Positions 1-8,146 of a stretch of DNA of 44,917 nucleotides are shown in pieces (position 1 is the stretch's first letter; each line of letters begins with the position of its first letter). The stretch spans positions 21,700 through 66,616 of the forward strand of contig DFIR01000076.1 of assembly GCA_002372815.1 (NCBI GenBank), read 5' to 3'. The notes beneath the pieces are model-generated. The model was not told the origin of the DNA, did no database searches, and saw nothing but the letters and a program-made list of their open reading frames with translations. The DNA comes from Lachnospiraceae bacterium UBA3692. Its GTDB lineage: Bacteria > Bacillota > Clostridia > Lachnospirales > Lachnospiraceae. Both the position numbers and the translations under genes were made by a program.

Positions 1-240
1 GGCGAGATCATCGGCGGCAGCCAGAGAGAGGACGACCTGGCCAAGCTCGAGCAGCGCATGGACGAGCTCGGCATGGACAAGGAAGGCTACCAGTTCTACC
101 TGGATCTGCGCCGCTACGGCAGCGTCCGCCACGCCGGTTTCGGCCTGGGCTTCGAGCGCTGCGTCATGTACCTGACCGGCATGAGCAACATCCGCGACGT
201 CCTGCCTTTCCCCAGGACTGTGGGAACTTGTGAGCTTTAA
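1..240 (+). CDS. asnS: Asparaginyl-tRNA synthetase, C-terminal end (partial)
   Basis: Frame 1 is open from the first base to the TAA at 238-240 and encodes the last 79 residues of a class II aminoacyl-tRNA synthetase. The segment FGLGFERCVMYLTG is class II motif 3, with the ATP-binding arginine, and the ending SNIRDVLPFPRT is the usual AsnRS C-terminus in Firmicutes. The enzyme charges tRNA-Asn in the cytoplasm. The 5' part lies outside the window. A strong terminator follows directly, so this is the last gene of its transcript. The call over AspRS rests on the RDVLPFPRT ending. Confidence 0.95.
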   Translation, partial: GEIIGGSQREDDLAKLEQRMDELGMDKEGYQFYLDLRRYGSVRHAGFGLGFERCVMYLTGMSNIRDVLPFPRTVGTCEL

Positions 241-270
241 TAAGGATCATCACCCCTGTGGAGGTCAGAG

Positions 271-311
271 AGCAGGGCAGAGAGCTCGCTCTCTGCCCTG
301 CTTTCTGTTCT
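271..311 (+). terminator. Rho-independent terminator of asnS
   Basis: A perfect 14-bp stem (271-284 with 289-302, AGCAGGGCAGAGAG) closes a CTCG tetraloop, and a T-rich tail (TTTCTGTTCT) follows. It lies 31 bases after the asnS stop. Confidence 0.85.
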
Positions 312-364
312 GGGGGGAGGACAAGACGCGCAGCGTCTGCAAGTCTTGCGTCATGGCCAGCCCT

Positions 365-648
365 ATTGCCGTTTGACTGCCGCTATGATCTCTCTTGCGG
401 CACTCTTATGGCAAGTCCTGCATCAAGGCCATCCTATTGCCGTTTGACTGCCGCTGCAGCCTCTCTTGCGGCACTCTTATGGCAAGTCCTGCGTCATGAC
501 CGGCATATTGCCGTTTGACTGCCGCTACGATCTCTCTTGCGGCACTCTTATGGCAAGTCCTGCATCAAGGCCATCCTATTGCCGTTTGACTGCCGCTATG
601 ATCTCTCTTGCGGCACTCTAATAGCAAGTCCTACGTCCTGACGGGCTT
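365..648. repeat. Four tandem 71-bp hairpin-bearing repeats
   Basis: Copies start at 365, 436, 507 and 578, exactly 71 bp apart; a decayed partial copy precedes them at about 341-364. Each unit carries nested complementary segments: TTGCC, 7 nt, TGCCGC, a 13-nt loop, GCGGCA, 7 nt, GGCAA. The loop differs between copies (TATGATC, TGCAGCC or TACGATC before TCTCTT) while the inner stem is unchanged, which fits a structured element. In copy 4 the outer arm is AGCAA, weakening that stem. No credible protein is encoded. The array fills most of the 519-bp gap between asnS and guaA. Confidence 0.85.
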
Positions 649-652
649 AGAG

Positions 653-687
653 AGCGGTTGGGATATGTCGGCTACAGCGATACCGCT
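653..687 (+). promoter_or_regulatory. Possible leader hairpin upstream of guaA
   Basis: AGCGGT (653-658) pairs with ACCGCT (682-687), with a smaller TCG/CGA pairing inside, followed by TTTCATTT. It sits about 70 bases before the guaA start and could be a leader or attenuator structure. I do not recognise a purine riboswitch consensus in the leader. Confidence 0.3.
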
Positions 688-759
688 TTCATTTAGGAAA
701 TGCAGCACAACACCGGAGACAGGACAGAATCAGAACCCGTTATCGAAAAGGAGGACACC

Positions 760-2349
760 TTGCAGCGCATTATCATCCTGGATTTCGGCGGACAGTACAA
801 GCAGCTCATCGCGCGGCGCGTGAGAGAGTGCGGTGTGTACTGTGAGATCCATCCCTACAAGACACCATTGGATAAACTCCTCGCTATGGACCCCATGGGC
901 ATCATCCTGACCGGCGGGCCGGCCAGCGTCTATGATCCGGCCTCGCCGACCTATGGAAAGGAACTGTTCGAGGCGGGGATCCCGGTCCTCGGCATCTGCT
1001 ACGGCTCTCAGCTCATGGCCTACCGCTGCGGCGGGAGCGTGGAGACGGCGCCGGTCAGCGAGTACGGCCACACGAGTGTGAAGGTGGACCGGTCGTCGGC
1101 CCTTTTCTCCGATGTGGCGACGGAGGAGCAGCCGGAGACCACGGTCTGGATGAGCCACACTGACTACATCGCGCAGGTGCCGGCGGGCTTTCGGATCACG
1201 GCACACACGGACCACTGCCCTTGCGCGGCCATGGAGAACGCGGAGCAGAAGCTCTACGCTGTCCAATTCCACCCGGAGGTGGTGCATTCCGTGGAAGGCA
1301 TGAAGATGCTGCGGCACTTCGTGCTGGACGTCTGCGGCTGCAGCGGCGACTGGAAGATGGATGCCTTTGCCGAGCGCACGATCCGGGAGCTGCGGGAGAA
1401 GATCGGTGAAGACCATGTCCTGCTGGGTCTGTCCGGTGGCGTCGATTCCACCGTGGCGGCGGCGCTTCTGTCCCGTGCCATCGGCGACCAGCTGACCTGC
1501 GTCTTCGTGGACCACGGCCTGATGCGCAAGGATGAAGGCGACGAAGTGGAGCGCGTCTTCGGTCCCGGCAGCGACTTCCACCTGCATTTCGTGCGCGTGA
1601 ACGCCCAGGACCGCTTCTATATAAGGCTGGCAGGAGAGAAGGATCCGGAGACCAAGCGCCACATCATCGGCGAGGAGTTCATCCAGGTCTTCGGCGACGA
1701 GGCCAGGAAGATCGCGGAGGACATCCGCGGCAGCGGCCGAAGGATCCGCTACATCGCCCAGGGCACGATCTACCCGGATGTGGTGGAGAGCGGCGACGGC
1801 AAGACCAGCGACGTGATCAAATCTCACCACAACGTGGGCGGCCTGCCTGTGGAACTGGTGCGGGAGCTGGGTTTTGACGAAACACCTGTGGAGCCCCTGC
1901 GCATGCTCTTCAAGGACGAAGTGCGCGCCGTCGGCCTGCAGCTGGGCATCCCCCGCGAGCTGGTCTATCGGCAGCCCTTCCCGGGGCCCGGCCTCGCCGT
2001 CCGCATCGTCGGCAACATTACCAAGGACAAAGTCCGCATCGTCCAGGACGCGGACTATATCTTCCGCGAGGAGCTCGCCAAGGCGGGCGTGGATGCGCAG
2101 CTGGGACAGTATTTTGCGGCCCTTTCCAACATGCGCAGCGTCGGCGTCATGGGAGACCACCGCACCTACGGCCTCGCCGTGGTCCTGCGCGCGGTCCTCA
2201 CCAGCGACTTCATGACTGCGGAGGCGGCCGAGATCCCGTGGCCGGTCCTCTCCAGGACCATGAACCGCATCATCAACGAGGTGCCGGGCGTCAACCGCGT
2301 CCTGTACGACATCACGTCCAAGCCGCCGGGGACGATCGAGCTGGAGTGA
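760..2349 (+). CDS. guaA: GMP synthase (glutamine-hydrolysing)
   Basis: GuaA converts XMP to GMP using glutamine and ATP, the last step of guanine nucleotide synthesis, in the cytoplasm. The 529-residue protein has a class I glutamine amidotransferase domain (residues 1 to about 195: nucleophile C80 in GICYGS, H171 and E173 in QFHPEV), an ATP pyrophosphatase domain with the P-loop SGGVDS at 225-230, and the GuaA dimerisation domain ending in DITSKPPGTIELE. I place the start at the TTG at 760 because AAAGGAGG (748-754) lies 5 nt before it and the protein then begins at the family's usual N-terminus; an in-frame ATG at 700 lacks a good ribosome binding site. It appears monocistronic. Confidence 0.95.
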   Translation: MQRIIILDFGGQYKQLIARRVRECGVYCEIHPYKTPLDKLLAMDPMGIILTGGPASVYDPASPTYGKELFEAGIPVLGICYGSQLMAYRCGGSVETAPVSEYGHTSVKVDRSSALFSDVATEEQPETTVWMSHTDYIAQVPAGFRITAHTDHCPCAAMENAEQKLYAVQFHPEVVHSVEGMKMLRHFVLDVCGCSGDWKMDAFAERTIRELREKIGEDHVLLGLSGGVDSTVAAALLSRAIGDQLTCVFVDHGLMRKDEGDEVERVFGPGSDFHLHFVRVNAQDRFYIRLAGEKDPETKRHIIGEEFIQVFGDEARKIAEDIRGSGRRIRYIAQGTIYPDVVESGDGKTSDVIKSHHNVGGLPVELVRELGFDETPVEPLRMLFKDEVRAVGLQLGIPRELVYRQPFPGPGLAVRIVGNITKDKVRIVQDADYIFREELAKAGVDAQLGQYFAALSNMRSVGVMGDHRTYGLAVVLRAVLTSDFMTAEAAEIPWPVLSRTMNRIINEVPGVNRVLYDITSKPPGTIELE

Positions 2350-2401
2350 GCAGAAACGGCAGAGAGCCGCTGACAATCAGTATATATCATAATGATCGTT
2401 G

Positions 2402-2440
2402 ATTTACTACCTAAATTTGATTAAAATTTAGGTAGTAAAT
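2402..2440. promoter_or_regulatory. Perfect 17-bp inverted repeat upstream of fic (likely operator)
   Basis: ATTTACTACCTAAATTT (2402-2418) and its exact reverse complement (2424-2440) flank the 5-nt spacer GATTA. The repeat ends 17 bases before the fic start codon, just upstream of its ribosome binding site. A terminator for guaA is unlikely, as no T-run follows. The position and symmetry fit an operator, plausibly for the Fic protein's own winged-helix domain. Confidence 0.7.
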
Positions 2441-2457
2441 TTAGTTAGGGGAGGATT

Positions 2458-3507
2458 ATGAGAAGATTTGACTATCGCTTTTTGGAAATAAATATTCCTG
2501 CCAACATCGTATCCTTATCCACGATCATAGCGGATCTGCGTGCCAAGGGTGCTTTTAGAAAGCTTCAGTATGAGGACACCTATGATGAACTGAGGAAAAA
2601 GGCCATTGTGGAGTCCATAAAAGGCAGCAATGCGATCGAAGGAATCGTGACGACAGACGACAGGATCAGAGACATTGTAAATGGTGCTGTTCCCATTACG
2701 CATGATGAAAAGGAAATCTCAGGATATAAAGAAGCACTGGACCTTATTCATACAAATCATGAACATATGGATCTGAATGAGGATACGATCAAAACGCTTC
2801 ACAGGATGATGGAAGAAGAGGCAGCTCCATTGGAAGCCGGGCAGTATAAATCCCATGATAATATGATCATGGAATATCTTCCTGATGGGACAAGACGTGT
2901 CAGATTTGTGCCTGTTTCGTCAAAGGATACGCCAAAGGCTATGGAACAGTTGTTATTGGCGTTTTATGACGCCAGGCAGAATTCCGGTATTTCAGATCTT
3001 TTGCTTATACCATGCTTTATTGTGGATTTTCTATGCATCCACCCATATTTGGACGGGAACGGAAGATTGTCCAGGCTCCTGACCGTTTTTCTCTTATATA
3101 GGGCAGGATATGATATCGGAAGATATATATCCATTGAAGGACAGATCAACAAATATAAAGAGAGCTATTACGATGCACTGGAACGGTCATCTGTCGGCTG
3201 GCATGAGAATGAGAATGATTATACGCCATTTATGGTTCATTTCATGCAGATCCTCTATAGATGCTATAAAGATCTGGATGAGTCATTTATGGATATTTCA
3301 CTGAAGAAAGCCAGGAAATCCGAACGTGTTGAAGCAATTCTTTTGAATGCGATCGTTCCTGTTTCAAAGAGTGACATACTGGACAAGGTACCGGACGTCA
3401 GCGTAAAAACGGTAGAACTTGTTCTTAGAAATATGCTGAAAGAAGACAAGATCGTAAAAATCGGTTCCTACAGGGATGCCAGATATATGAAGAAAGCAAA
3501 AACGTGA
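2458..3507 (+). CDS. Fic family protein with C-terminal winged helix (probable AMPylator)
   Basis: Fic enzymes usually transfer AMP from ATP to hydroxyl side chains of target proteins. The 349-residue protein has the catalytic motif HPYLDGNGRLSR at residues 195-206 (H195 is the predicted base). An N-terminal inhibitory motif, SNAIEG at 57-62, places it with Fic proteins autoinhibited by a preceding helix. Residues of about 285-349 look like a winged-helix DNA-binding domain. AGGGGAGG lies 3 nt before the ATG. No antitoxin gene is adjacent, in keeping with in-cis inhibition. The gene is visibly AT-richer than its neighbours and has its own palindrome upstream, suggesting horizontal acquisition. 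The target protein is unknown. Confidence 0.9.
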   Translation: MRRFDYRFLEINIPANIVSLSTIIADLRAKGAFRKLQYEDTYDELRKKAIVESIKGSNAIEGIVTTDDRIRDIVNGAVPITHDEKEISGYKEALDLIHTNHEHMDLNEDTIKTLHRMMEEEAAPLEAGQYKSHDNMIMEYLPDGTRRVRFVPVSSKDTPKAMEQLLLAFYDARQNSGISDLLLIPCFIVDFLCIHPYLDGNGRLSRLLTVFLLYRAGYDIGRYISIEGQINKYKESYYDALERSSVGWHENENDYTPFMVHFMQILYRCYKDLDESFMDISLKKARKSERVEAILLNAIVPVSKSDILDKVPDVSVKTVELVLRNMLKEDKIVKIGSYRDARYMKKAKT

Positions 3508-3591
3508 TACAGTTCTATGTGGACAGCATATTGATTCCTTCGAACGGCACACGGAACAGACCTGTTCTGGGCTGGCAACACGTCTTTGCTG

Positions 3592-3635
3592 ACAAATAAA
3601 TCCCTGCAAACCGCCTGGATGCGGTCTGCAGGGAT
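3592..3635 (-). terminator. Terminator of the GH3/DUF3237 operon
   Basis: On the minus strand a 15-bp stem with one G-T pair (3621-3635 with 3600-3614) and a 6-nt loop is followed by TTTATTTGTC. It lies just after the GH3 stop codon. Confidence 0.8.
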
Positions 3636-3642
3636 CCTTGCG

Positions 3643-6105
3643 TTATGCCTGATACGGCCTGCAGTCCTCATATGCATTCGTCTGCAGGATGACTTGGATC
3701 AACCGCGCTGCACAGGAACGAATGTCCTCATCGGTGAGACTGCCGTTTTCATAAGCCGCCGTGATCTCGGACAGATCAGATTCCATACCGGGCATGATCA
3801 GGTCGTTTCCTGCCTTTACACAGAGGTGGGGAATGCTTCCGGCCTCCGGCAGGGTGGTCGTCCAGTCGGACATGATGACGCCCTGAAAGCCCCATTCCTG
3901 CCGGGCCACCGTCGTGCAGAGGTCATAGTTGTTCGCTGCGTGCACGCCGTTGACCAGGTTGTAGCTTGTCATGATGCACATGGGCTGGCTCTCCTTGACG
4001 GCGATCTCGAAGCCGCGCAGGTAGATCTCGCGCAGAGCCCGTTCGGAAACGATGCTGTCCGAACCGATGCGGTTATCTTCCTGGTTGTTGCAGGCAAAAT
4101 GCTTGATCGTCGTACCGACGCCGGGCAGGCTCTGGACGCCGCGTGTGATTGCTGCGGCGAGTTTGCCGGACAGAAAAGGATCTTCGGAATAATACTCGAA
4201 GTTCCGCCCGCAGAGCGGGTTGCGGTGGATGTTCATGCCCGGGGCGAGCCACCACGCGACATGAAACTCCTCCATCTCCTCAGCGGCCGCCCTGCCCACT
4301 TCCTCGAGGAGTGCCGGATCGAAACTCTGTGCCAGCAGCGTCCCTGCCGGGAAGGCTGTGCAGAACTGGTGCCAGGTCTCGGTTCCGGGGTGTATCTCCG
4401 GCTGTGCGAAAAGACCTCTTTCGATGCTGGCCAGGAAACCGGGGTCATACACGGTCCCTGTCTCCGGATCCACCTCATAGGCCTGCGTCAGGCGCAGTCC
4501 CGCGGGACCGTCCGCCATGACAGCCGCTGCGAGCCCGAGGCTCTCCAGATATGCGCTGCTGGTCTCCCCTGCGGAACCGGGGACACGGATGCCGGCTGCC
4601 CCGAGGGCTCCCTGCCCCCGGCTGATCTCGCCCATCAGCAGCGGGATCAGATCCCTGGCGGGAAGGCGCTCCGCCAGTTCCACGGCGGCCTTGGACGGAA
4701 GCGGTGCAGCAGGGCACGCAACGCAGAGAAGGTCCTCCGGAAGGTGTACATGTACTATTCCGGAAGTATCGGACTGAGGCACTTCAGGGGGTGTCAGCAC
4801 AGGCAGCTGCTCCTGCAGAGGGCAGATATGTGCGGTCCGCTCCAGGATCACGTCCCGCTCCACATCCCATGTGGCGGCAAGGACCGCTGTCTCCAGGCTG
4901 TTGCCGATCCAGATCCCGTAAGACCCTGCCTCAATGACCCAGGCGGATGCCTGCTCGTCATAAGAGGCCAGCTGTTTTGCCGGGACTTCCAGCGCGAGCT
5001 CAGTGCACTCACCGGGCGCCAGCAGCGGTGTTTTGGCAAAAGCGGCCAACCGTCTGTATTCTTTTTTCAGCCTTCCCTGCGGGCAGGACAGATAGACCTG
5101 AACTGTTTCCTTTCCGGCGCACTTTCCGGTATTCGTGACGGAAACAGTGATCTGCAGTTCCTTCACACGGATGTCGGAGATCTCAAAGGAGGTATACGAC
5201 AATCCATATCCGAAGCCATAGAGAGGCTTGACACCGAAGGTATCAAAATAGCGGTACCCGACGTAGATATCCTCGCTGTACAATTCTTTGGATGTATCTC
5301 CGCTGAGATGAGAGAAGGTCCCGGCGTTCGGACAGTCCTCAAATGAGCGGGCCCAGGTCGATGTGAGTTTTCCGGAGGGACAGACCTTACCGGACAGTAT
5401 GTCCGCAAGAGCGTTCCCGCCCTCCTGTCCGGGCTGCGCGATGAAGAGGACCGCACGCACACAGGGCAGTGCCGCTGTCTCCGCGATCTGTACCGGGCCT
5501 CCCGCATTGACCACCAGCACGGTCGGAAGCCCATGGGCATTCAGATACTGAAGATCTGCAGATTCCTGTGCCGTGAGGTAGTAATCGCCGGGCTCCAGTG
5601 TTCGGTCTGCCCCTTCGCCGGCGATCCGGCTGACCACATAGACCGCTGCGTCTGCACCCGCAAGATCCTCTTCACAGAGAGGGCGGCCATCCGGCATAAA
5701 GAACGGATGGGTCGTGTAGTTTTCAAAGAAATGCGCCATCGCTTCCTCTGAACCGTCGCCCAGGATGAGGTCGCGCCAGTCCAGCCGCGCTTTCTGATAG
5801 CGCGCGTCGTAGTCAGAGAGCCAGTCTGTACTGACAATAGAAAAGCCTGCACGGATCAGTCCCTCTTCAATAGTCACCGCGTTGCGCTCATTCACATCTC
5901 CGGAACCTGTGCCGCCCTTGATCGTGTGGCGCGCACCGGCTCCAAACAGAGCCAGACGCATGTTCGCAGTGAACGGGAGCAGTCCTTCATTTTTTAACAG
6001 TGCGATGCTCTCCGCTGCCGCGCGGCGGGAGATCTCCCGGTTCCTGCGCTCACGATCTGTTATGGCTGTGTCCTTTGTGCCGCTGTGTGAGAAAGTGTTT
6101 ATCAT
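3643..6105 (-). CDS. Glycoside hydrolase family 3 protein, reversed domain order (beta-glucosidase-like)
   Basis: This 820-residue protein has the GH3 modules in swapped order. The alpha/beta sandwich domain comes first (AAAESIALLKNEGLLPF near residue 30, KGGTGSGDVNERN near 65), then a fibronectin III-like domain (SVTNTGKCAGKETVQVYLS), and the TIM-barrel domain is C-terminal. The barrel carries KHFACNN at about 668 and the nucleophile aspartate in VIMSDW at about 747. This order is known from some rumen clostridial beta-glucosidases. There is no signal peptide, so it should act on imported oligosaccharides in the cytoplasm. GAAAGGAG precedes the ATG by 6-7 nt. It is co-transcribed behind the DUF3237 gene. 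Substrate specificity cannot be read from sequence. Confidence 0.92.
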   Translation of the reverse strand: MINTFSHSGTKDTAITDRERRNREISRRAAAESIALLKNEGLLPFTANMRLALFGAGARHTIKGGTGSGDVNERNAVTIEEGLIRAGFSIVSTDWLSDYDARYQKARLDWRDLILGDGSEEAMAHFFENYTTHPFFMPDGRPLCEEDLAGADAAVYVVSRIAGEGADRTLEPGDYYLTAQESADLQYLNAHGLPTVLVVNAGGPVQIAETAALPCVRAVLFIAQPGQEGGNALADILSGKVCPSGKLTSTWARSFEDCPNAGTFSHLSGDTSKELYSEDIYVGYRYFDTFGVKPLYGFGYGLSYTSFEISDIRVKELQITVSVTNTGKCAGKETVQVYLSCPQGRLKKEYRRLAAFAKTPLLAPGECTELALEVPAKQLASYDEQASAWVIEAGSYGIWIGNSLETAVLAATWDVERDVILERTAHICPLQEQLPVLTPPEVPQSDTSGIVHVHLPEDLLCVACPAAPLPSKAAVELAERLPARDLIPLLMGEISRGQGALGAAGIRVPGSAGETSSAYLESLGLAAAVMADGPAGLRLTQAYEVDPETGTVYDPGFLASIERGLFAQPEIHPGTETWHQFCTAFPAGTLLAQSFDPALLEEVGRAAAEEMEEFHVAWWLAPGMNIHRNPLCGRNFEYYSEDPFLSGKLAAAITRGVQSLPGVGTTIKHFACNNQEDNRIGSDSIVSERALREIYLRGFEIAVKESQPMCIMTSYNLVNGVHAANNYDLCTTVARQEWGFQGVIMSDWTTTLPEAGSIPHLCVKAGNDLIMPGMESDLSEITAAYENGSLTDEDIRSCAARLIQVILQTNAYEDCRPYQA

Positions 6106-6156
6106 ATCCGGCTCCTTTCACCATCTCTTTCAGAGTTCAATTCCGCTCTCTGCCTT

Positions 6157-6615
6157 TTAAAATTTAAGCACATCATAGATCCGGATCTCGACGCCCCATT
6201 CCGCCCCCTGGACTTCCGAGCGGAAGTGCTGCGCGCAGAGATACGGGCCGAGGACAGGGCTGTCCGTCAGGAACATGGGGCAGCCGTCAAAATAGGGCTC
6301 ATTGCGCATGATCGGCGCAAGGTAGCTGTCGTTCTTCACGAACAGCTGACAGGGATTGCCGGCACTGTCGGTCCCCTTGAACATGTATTTGGCGCACATG
6401 TTGCGGCTCATGCCGGGATTCTCGATCTGTACGTCGACTGCGCCTGGAAGCGTTTCGCCCGTAAAGAGATCAGACTCCACGGTGGCCCGGAAAGGGATCA
6501 TCGTCACGGCACCGTAAGGGCACTCGAGATTGGAAACTTCGCTGCTGTCGGCATAGACTTTGAAGATCATGATCGGCTCTGCATTCATGGAGCATTTATC
6601 CTTTCTGGTCTGCAT
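6157..6615 (-). CDS. DUF3237 domain-containing protein
   Basis: A 152-residue protein with the pattern of the DUF3237 beta-barrel family: YGAVTMIPFRATVESDLF followed by TGETLPGAVDVQ, a central ARY-like strand (CAKYMFKGTD), and a C-terminal GVEIRIYDVLKF. The family has no established biochemical role. It is the first gene of a two-gene minus-strand operon with the GH3 hydrolase, 51 bases apart. The start is supported by GGAGG six nt upstream of the ATG at 6615; a second in-frame ATG at 6588 has no well-spaced site. Its promoter carries the half-site shared with the other promoters of this locus. Confidence 0.78.
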   Translation of the reverse strand: MQTRKDKCSMNAEPIMIFKVYADSSEVSNLECPYGAVTMIPFRATVESDLFTGETLPGAVDVQIENPGMSRNMCAKYMFKGTDSAGNPCQLFVKNDSYLAPIMRNEPYFDGCPMFLTDSPVLGPYLCAQHFRSEVQGAEWGVEIRIYDVLKF

Positions 6616-6661
6616 TGTATACCTCCATTTATAGTGGGACAGTTTCTTTCTTACTGTCCAT

Positions 6662-6701
6662 TTTATAAAGAAGGCAGGAAACAGAATATTCTTATTTTGC
6701 T
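6662..6701 (-). promoter_or_regulatory. Promoter of DUF3237-GH3 operon with AraC-type half-site
   Basis: Read on the minus strand, CAAAATAAGA (6699 to 6690, inside a 17-bp block 6701-6685 identical to the block at 12649-12665) is followed by the -10 TATAAA beginning at 6667. The first base of the half-site is 32 bp from the first base of the -10, so the site covers the -35 region, which has no good consensus of its own. This is the layout of activator-dependent promoters. Confidence 0.65.
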
Positions 6702-6765
6702 GTTTTTATTAGGAAATTTACCAGTTGGTGGAATGCTCAAATAAAACTGCCGGGAAGAAAATGAA

Positions 6766-6827
6766 CGCAAAATAAGATCATAAATCGCAAAAAAAGAATA
6801 CTTCCGCACAGCATGCGAGGGTACAAT
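6766..6827 (+). promoter_or_regulatory. Promoter of the GH-A/esterase/symporter genes with two AraC-type half-sites
   Basis: CAAAATAAGA (6768-6777) and CAAAAAAAGA (6788-6797) form a direct repeat exactly 20 bp apart. The -10 TACAAT is at 6822-6827, starting 34 bp after the proximal half-site. The -10 overlaps an ATG at 6826, which supports using the later ATG at 6880 as the gene start. Confidence 0.65.
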
Positions 6828-6879
6828 GAAACTACAGAAACGATCTCACGATTTCCGTACAAAGCAGAAAGGAAACATC

Positions 6880-8085
6880 ATGACCAACAGCAAAGAGAGG
6901 TTCTTCGGCGTGGGAGAACCGCTGATCCAGAGAGAGAACGACCAGGGGATCCGCGCGGACCAGTACCTGGATCTGGTGAAGGGACTGGGATGCAATGCCT
7001 ACCGCTCCTGGATGCACCTGACGGAGATCCTGAAGGATCCCGTGACCCCCGATGAAAAAGCCGTGGAACAGCACACCAGACTCCTGAACAGAGCCCGCGA
7101 ACTGGATATCGAAGTGACGGCCATGAGTCACGAGTGGTTCCTGCCCGCAGGATGCAAACAGAAAAAAGGCCACGCGATGCCGCCGAGGGACCTGACGCCC
7201 GGCAGTCTCTACATGCAGGCGCTCGAGATGCTGGAGCAGTCCTGGAGCACCATGGCCGGCCTGTTCCCGCAGGTGCAGATCTGGGAGATCGGCAATGAGT
7301 GGAACCTGAACGCGTTCCTGCATCCGGACGGCTTCCTGGATTCCGACATGTCCAAGCCGTTCACCCCGGACGAGAAGTACGATATCGCTGTGGACATGAT
7401 GTATTTTGCAGCCAGGGGCGTACGCAAGGGCAATCCGGAAGCCAAAGTCGCCTCTTTCTCCCCGGCGCTCTCCACGGAAGGACTGGGAGGAGGGCTCCCC
7501 TATTTCTTCCCGGTCATGTACGGCGTCGCCTGGGCGCTGGACCAGATCTACCAGAGGATCAAGTCCGGGAAGTTCTGGTCGACAGACACCAATGACTACT
7601 TTGACCTCGTCGCGTGGCATCCGTATGTGTTCACCACGAAAGACGTGTCCGACAGAGACCTCTTCATGGATGTCGAGGAGCCCGATACGCTCTGGCGCGA
7701 TTTCAACGATGCGGCTTACCGTGTCATGCGCAGGTACGGAGACGGCGACAAGCAGGTGCTGCTCACGGAGACCGGCTTCACGGACTGTGGAAATCCGGAA
7801 TGGGAGGAACGCTACGCGGCCTACAACAAGAAGATCCTCACGTACGCCATGAACATGCCGTACGTGCGCACGCTCCACAACTTCCGCCTGCTCAACGAGA
7901 ACGCGATGCTGCAGCGGGCAGGGATCGAGGACAACCAGATCGGCGGGCTGACAGAAGTGTACTTCGGTCTGTTCACGGATCCGGAAGAGGGCTGCAGGCC
8001 GAGGAAGCGCGCCTATGCGATCGCGGAGATGACCGGATCCGAGGCGGATCTCGGGGAGATCGGCCGGAGGCTGACAGGACACTGA
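6880..8085 (+). CDS. Clan GH-A-type glycoside hydrolase, family unresolved
   Basis: A 401-residue protein with the two landmarks of a retaining TIM-barrel hydrolase: WEIGNEWN about a third of the way in (the acid/base glutamate of an NE pair at the end of strand 4) and VLLTETGF near residue 290 (a strand-7 nucleophile glutamate). HPYV before the nucleophile also fits. It resembles GH39/GH5-like enzymes, but I cannot assign the family. No signal peptide is present, so it is cytoplasmic. I chose the ATG at 6880, which follows AGAAAGGAAA; the upstream in-frame ATG at 6826 lies inside the predicted -10. The carboxylesterase and sugar symporter follow on the same strand. Confidence 0.7.
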   Translation: MTNSKERFFGVGEPLIQRENDQGIRADQYLDLVKGLGCNAYRSWMHLTEILKDPVTPDEKAVEQHTRLLNRARELDIEVTAMSHEWFLPAGCKQKKGHAMPPRDLTPGSLYMQALEMLEQSWSTMAGLFPQVQIWEIGNEWNLNAFLHPDGFLDSDMSKPFTPDEKYDIAVDMMYFAARGVRKGNPEAKVASFSPALSTEGLGGGLPYFFPVMYGVAWALDQIYQRIKSGKFWSTDTNDYFDLVAWHPYVFTTKDVSDRDLFMDVEEPDTLWRDFNDAAYRVMRRYGDGDKQVLLTETGFTDCGNPEWEERYAAYNKKILTYAMNMPYVRTLHNFRLLNENAMLQRAGIEDNQIGGLTEVYFGLFTDPEEGCRPRKRAYAIAEMTGSEADLGEIGRRLTGH

Positions 8086-8146
8086 TCAACAGAGCTGACA
8101 AGGCTGACCAGTATATACATCAAGCAGAATACAGGGGGTAAAGAAA

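Noticed and set aside
258..518. An 86-codon open frame starting in the asnS terminator
   Set aside because: It consists of the terminator hairpin and the 71-bp repeats read in one frame, with no protein-like features.
641..759. Purine riboswitch upstream of guaA
   Set aside because: A hairpin is present, but the conserved junction and loop sequences of purine riboswitches are not visible.
730..2376. A 548-codon open frame on the minus strand opposite guaA
   Set aside because: It mirrors the codon structure of guaA in GC-rich DNA; its translation is rich in His, Asp, Val and Arg without any motif, and no ribosome binding site precedes it.
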